Below, one piece after another: positions 61,012 to 64,000 of a stretch of 64,000 nucleotides of DNA (position 1 is its first letter; every line of letters begins with the position of its first letter). The notes under the pieces are model-generated. The model was not told where the DNA came from. It made no database searches and saw only the letters and a program-made list of their open reading frames with translations. The translations under genes were made by a program, and so were the position numbers. This DNA is from Winslowiella toletana (GTDB taxonomy: Bacteria; Pseudomonadota; Gammaproteobacteria; Enterobacterales; Enterobacteriaceae). The stretch is from positions 4,859,790 through 4,923,789 of the forward strand of contig NZ_CP134152.1 of assembly GCF_032164335.1 (NCBI RefSeq), written 5' to 3'.

Positions 61012-62658
61012 TTACGCTTTTTTCTTGTCGCGGCTGTGCAGACCACGTTTTTCCAGGCCGCGATAAATCAGCTGCTGCTGGAGAATGGTTACCAGGTTAC
61101 TGACGATGTAGTACAGCACCAGACCTGACGGGAACCACAAGAAGAACACGGTGAAGATAACCGGCATAAAGGTCATGATCTTCTGCTGCATTGGATCGGT
61201 CACGGTGGTTGGTGACATCTTCTGGATGAAGTACATCGTCACACCCATCAGGATCGGCAGGATGTAGTACGGGTCCTGCGCAGAAAGGTCATGAATCCAC
61301 AGTGCGAACGGCGCATGACGCAGTTCTACTGAGCCCATCAGCATGTAATACAGCGCCAGGAAGATTGGCATCTGAATAATCAGCGGGAAGCAGCCACCCA
61401 GTGGGTTAACCTTCTCCGCTTTGTACAGCGCCATCATCTCCTGACTCATACGCTGTTTGTCATCACCTAAACGCTCACGCATCGCCTGCATTTTTGGCTG
61501 CAGCATGCGCATTTTCGCCATCGAGGTGTACTGCGCTTTGGTCAGCGGGTACATGATGCCGCGCACGATGAAGGTAATGATGATGATTGAGACACCCCAG
61601 TTACCCACAAAGCTATGGATAAACTTCAGCAGTTTGAACAGCGGCTGAGAGATAAACCATAACCAGCCGTAATCCACGGTCAGATCAAGGTGAGGGGCAA
61701 CTGCCGCCATCTGATCCTGAATTTCCGGTCCAACCCACAGGGTTGCCGCAAGATTCTGCTGTGAACCTGGCGCAATAGTGACAGGCGCAGATTTATAGCC
61801 GATAGCGGCCACACCGTTACCCAGGTTAGCGGTATACAGCGTGTTGGTACCGGCGGTACGTGGAACCCATGCGGTAGCAAAGTACTGCTGCAGCATTGCG
61901 ACCCAACCGTTAGAGGTTGTGGTGCTCAGGTTTTCGTTATCCGCGATTGTGTCAAATTTGTATTTTTCATACTTCTCTTCGCTGGTGGAGTAAGCCGCAC
62001 CGCGGAAAGTATGTAATGCAAAGTTGTTGCTACCGGTATCACGATGCTTAGGTAAGTCGATAGTCTGTTTCAACTGACCAAACATGGAGACTTCCAGCGG
62101 CTGCTCCGTGGTGTTGTTCACCTGGTAATCGACGTTAATCGCATATTCACCGCGCTTCAGAACGAAGATTTTGGTGTATACCGCGCCGTTTTCCGCCGTG
62201 TAAGTCATCGGAATGCGCAACTCGTTCTGACCTTCGGCCAGTTCGAAGTGATCCTGTTCGGTGGTAAACAGCGGACGTGCACCATTAGCTGGGTTATCCG
62301 GGCCGTTACGACCAGTCAGGCCGCTTTGCGCCTGATACAGGAAAGATGGCGTAGTTTCCAGCAGCAGGAAAGGCTGTGAGGAACCCAGTTTGTCCGGGTA
62401 AGTCAGCAGCTGGGCCTGATCGATATCACCACCACGCGTGTTGATATTTAAAGACAGCACATCGGTCTTAACGGTGATCGTCTTACCCTGGCCGCTGGCA
62501 GGAACGCCCTGATTGGCGGCATCACCGGCAGCGCTGGTCGTGTTCTGTGTGGTCTGAGTCTGCTGTGGCTGCGGAGCGTTGTCCGTCTGCCAGGCTTGCC
62601 AGATCATAAAAGACACGAACAGAAAAGCGATGAGAAAAAGATTGCGTTGCGAATCCAT
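61012..62658 (-). CDS. yidC: Membrane protein insertase YidC
   Basis: A 548-residue inner-membrane insertase, the length of E. coli YidC. N-terminal signal-anchor ([19 protein letters not shown]), large periplasmic domain to about 340, then five conserved membrane segments ([20 protein letters not shown] with the key Arg, and [19 protein letters not shown]). It inserts proteins such as AtpE and AtpB alone or with Sec. Two bases separate it from yidD. Confidence 0.98.
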   Translation of the reverse strand: MDSQRNLFLIAFLFVSFMIWQAWQTDNAPQPQQTQTTQNTTSAAGDAANQGVPASGQGKTITVKTDVLSLNINTRGGDIDQAQLLTYPDKLGSSQPFLLLETTPSFLYQAQSGLTGRNGPDNPANGARPLFTTEQDHFELAEGQNELRIPMTYTAENGAVYTKIFVLKRGEYAINVDYQVNNTTEQPLEVSMFGQLKQTIDLPKHRDTGSNNFALHTFRGAAYSTSEEKYEKYKFDTIADNENLSTTTSNGWVAMLQQYFATAWVPRTAGTNTLYTANLGNGVAAIGYKSAPVTIAPGSQQNLAATLWVGPEIQDQMAAVAPHLDLTVDYGWLWFISQPLFKLLKFIHSFVGNWGVSIIIITFIVRGIMYPLTKAQYTSMAKMRMLQPKMQAMRERLGDDKQRMSQEMMALYKAEKVNPLGGCFPLIIQMPIFLALYYMLMGSVELRHAPFALWIHDLSAQDPYYILPILMGVTMYFIQKMSPTTVTDPMQQKIMTFMPVIFTVFFLWFPSGLVLYYIVSNLVTILQQQLIYRGLEKRGLHSRDKKKA

Positions 62659-62660
62659 CG

Positions 62661-62918
62661 TTAATGTTCTCTGTTATCGTCGGTTTTTGGCGGCACCGGA
62701 TCGTCGCCACCCGGGTTCAAAGGATGGCATTTTAATACGCGTTTCATCGTCAACCAACTGCCTTTTATCATTCCAAACCTGCGCAATGCCTCAATACCGT
62801 ATTGAGAACAGGTAGGATGAAAACGACAGTGGGGTCCTAACAGCGGACTGATGACGCGTTGATAGACGCGAATCAGCGCAATCAGGAGCCGCGAGCCAGG
62901 CGACAGTGACGACGCCAT
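62661..62918 (-). CDS. yidD: Membrane protein insertion efficiency factor YidD
   Basis: An 85-residue inner-membrane-associated protein, the length of E. coli YidD. The conserved part is [20 protein letters not shown] with [11 protein letters not shown], including the invariant cysteines. It assists YidC-dependent insertion. It overlaps the end of rnpA by 37 bp, as in E. coli. Confidence 0.95.
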   Translation of the reverse strand: MASSLSPGSRLLIALIRVYQRVISPLLGPHCRFHPTCSQYGIEALRRFGMIKGSWLTMKRVLKCHPLNPGGDDPVPPKTDDNREH

Positions 62919-63241
62919 AATTTCTCCAACGCTTCCGCCAGCGCACGATTATCCAGTTCAGCCACCCCTTTCTTCGCCACTACCACAAAATCCATTGCGG
63001 GGAGTTCGTGTTGTCGCAGGCGAAAGCTTTCGCGGGTCAATCGCTTGATCCGGTTACGCTCATGCGCACGCTTAACATTTTTTTTAGCGACGGTAAGACC
63101 GATGCGGGGATGCCCCAGCTGATTAAGGCGGCCGAGAATAGTAATTTGCGGCATGCCAGCCCGTTGTGGCTGCTGGAAGACGAAAGTGAAATGAGTGGGA
63201 GTTAACAAACGTAACTCCCTGGGAAATGCGAGCTTAACCAC
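62882..63241 (-). CDS. rnpA: Ribonuclease P protein component
   Basis: A 119-residue basic protein, the length of E. coli RnpA. It binds the RNase P RNA and helps cut pre-tRNA leaders. The RNR motif is in [19 protein letters not shown]; the end [10 protein letters not shown] is identical in the E. coli sequence as I recall it. The start is GTG 63241. It lies 15 bp after rpmH and overlaps yidD. Confidence 0.97.
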   Translation of the reverse strand: MVKLAFPRELRLLTPTHFTFVFQQPQRAGMPQITILGRLNQLGHPRIGLTVAKKNVKRAHERNRIKRLTRESFRLRQHELPAMDFVVVAKKGVAELDNRALAEALEKLWRRHCRLARGS

Positions 63242-63256
63242 TCAGGGTTAGCTTTA

Positions 63257-63409
<153 letters not shown>

Positions 63410-63497
63410 CTAAACTTGAAAAAAATTTCACTTGGTGACGCGTTTATGGGCCAGTAAAACGACCGACGCCTCAGTGTGTCTTTAATAAAGAGGCGGG

Positions 63498-63526
63498 ATT
63501 GTAATAATTGTACAGTCCAGAGTCAA
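63498..63526 (-). promoter_or_regulatory. Main promoter of rpmH-rnpA
   Basis: On the complement, TTGACT (63521-63526), 17-bp spacer and TACAAT (63498-63503), about 100 bp before rpmH, almost as in E. coli rpmHp. Confidence 0.75.
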
Positions 63527-63529
63527 TTT

Positions 63530-64000
63530 ACTTCGCATTAAGTCACGTCCTGGATATCCCGGGTTGACCCGTAAAACCAGCCAAATCGGGCCAGAGCGCA
63601 ACACGTCGGGGCGAGAATTATACGGCGTCCATTATAAAGCGCAAGGATCGACCAGGATCTAATCGTGATCGATTGCAAAGATTTTGCGGTAATAACGTGA
63701 TGCCACCGAGAAAAATCATTGAATGCAGACGATCCTGAATGCCTTTTGAGCGGGTTGGCGTAAACTTATCCCCGCTATCTTGTCCTGTGGATAAAATGGA
63801 TAAAAACTGTGTAGAAAGTGAAGATCTCTGACGCGCTTTGCGCTATGATCCGCCCTTCCGCTAACGATCCAAACAGCGATCGTGGTCGGGATTAACCGCA
63901 GATAGCGGTTCGTATGCGTATCGTCTGCATGCGTCAACAATGATGAATTTATCGTTTCAGCGCCTTTTTTCTTATCGATTTTGTTCGAGTGGAGTCCGCC
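63530..64000 (+). other. dnaA promoter/leader region (dnaA itself starts beyond the window)
   Basis: No gene is seen in 63398-64000. The window ends in TCGAGTGGAGTCCGCC, which in E. coli stands directly before the GTG of dnaA, with GGAG as ribosome site. A -10 candidate TATGAT is at 63844-63849 (dnaA P2 position); its -35 is weak. Several GATC sites are scattered in the region, as in the Dam-regulated dnaA promoter. Confidence 0.75.
63786..63794 (-). promoter_or_regulatory. DnaA box in the dnaA promoter
   Basis: TGTGGATAA, a perfect DnaA consensus on the complement, with a related ATGGATAAA (63797-63805) next to it. It corresponds to the autoregulatory box between dnaA P1 and P2 in E. coli. 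Confidence 0.75.

Noticed and set aside
63716..63940. 74-codon frame in the rpmH-dnaA gap
   Set aside because: It covers the DnaA box and dnaA promoter, has no ribosome site and no homologue that I recognise.

Overview
The window is the replication-origin region of an enteric gammaproteobacterium, most likely Erwiniaceae (Erwinia/Pantoea type). The gene order rrn-hsrA-rbsRKBCAD-kup-ravA-viaA-asnC-mioC-oriC-mnmG-rsmG-atpIBEFHAGDC-glmUS-pstSCAB-phoU-yieH-adeP-yieE-mnmE-yidC-yidD-rnpA-rpmH-[dnaA] is the one known from Escherichia coli around oriC. Protein lengths mostly match E. coli within a few residues. The family assignment is an inference: an ovoA gene (the enzyme was first studied from Erwinia tasmaniensis), an acetoin operon and a plant/environment-type chitin-degradation set point away from Escherichia. 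All identifications rest on recalled family sequences, not on searches.

Layout. 1-5,336: an rRNA operon read leftward (P1/P2 promoters, boxA, 16S, tRNA-Glu, 23S cut by the window edge). 5,337-12,660: hsrA exporter and the ribose operon with its LacI-type repressor gene and two RbsR operators. 12,670-16,195: acetoin genes budA-budB with divergent budR. 16,221-18,854: visP(ygiW) divergent from the qseBC two-component system. 18,898-23,972: kup, divergent from ravA-viaA. 24,047-26,777: ovoA (ovothiol/5-histidylcysteine sulfoxide synthase) in the slot where E. coli has asnA, then asnC. 26,854-28,494: a secreted GH18 chitinase. 28,774-32,261: mioC, oriC with DnaA boxes and an AT-rich unwinding region, mnmG, rsmG. 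32,973-40,017: the complete ATP synthase operon, with a 90-bp inverted-repeat element between atpG and atpD. 40,196-43,580: glmU, glmS. 43,656-47,207: two tandem secreted AA10 lytic polysaccharide monooxygenases. 47,532-52,204: PhoB-controlled pstSCAB-phoU. 52,360-56,631: an MFS porter, yieH, adeP (with a PurR-like operator) and yieE. 56,864-59,399: an AT-richer accessory patch with a GT9 glycosyltransferase and a stand-alone Rhs-core protein. 59,515-64,000: mnmE, yidC, yidD, rnpA, rpmH and the dnaA promoter region; the window ends directly before the expected dnaA start.

How it fits together. The backbone is housekeeping: replication initiation, translation (rRNA, tRNA modification, rRNA methylation, RNase P, L34), energy (F1Fo ATPase), cell-wall precursor supply (GlmU/GlmS), phosphate and potassium uptake. 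The variable content sits in intergenic slots: bud and qse between kup and rbs; ovoA beside asnC; the chitinase between asnC and mioC; the LPMO pair between glmS and pst; and the GT9/Rhs pair between yieE and mnmE, where E. coli carries tna genes. Chitinase plus two LPMOs form a plausible extracellular chitin-degrading set, and the chitinase and one LPMO carry near-identical chitin-binding tails. GlcNAc-derived sugars would connect to the GlmS/GlmU pathway, but that functional link is inference only. I found no insertion sequence, prophage or CRISPR array.
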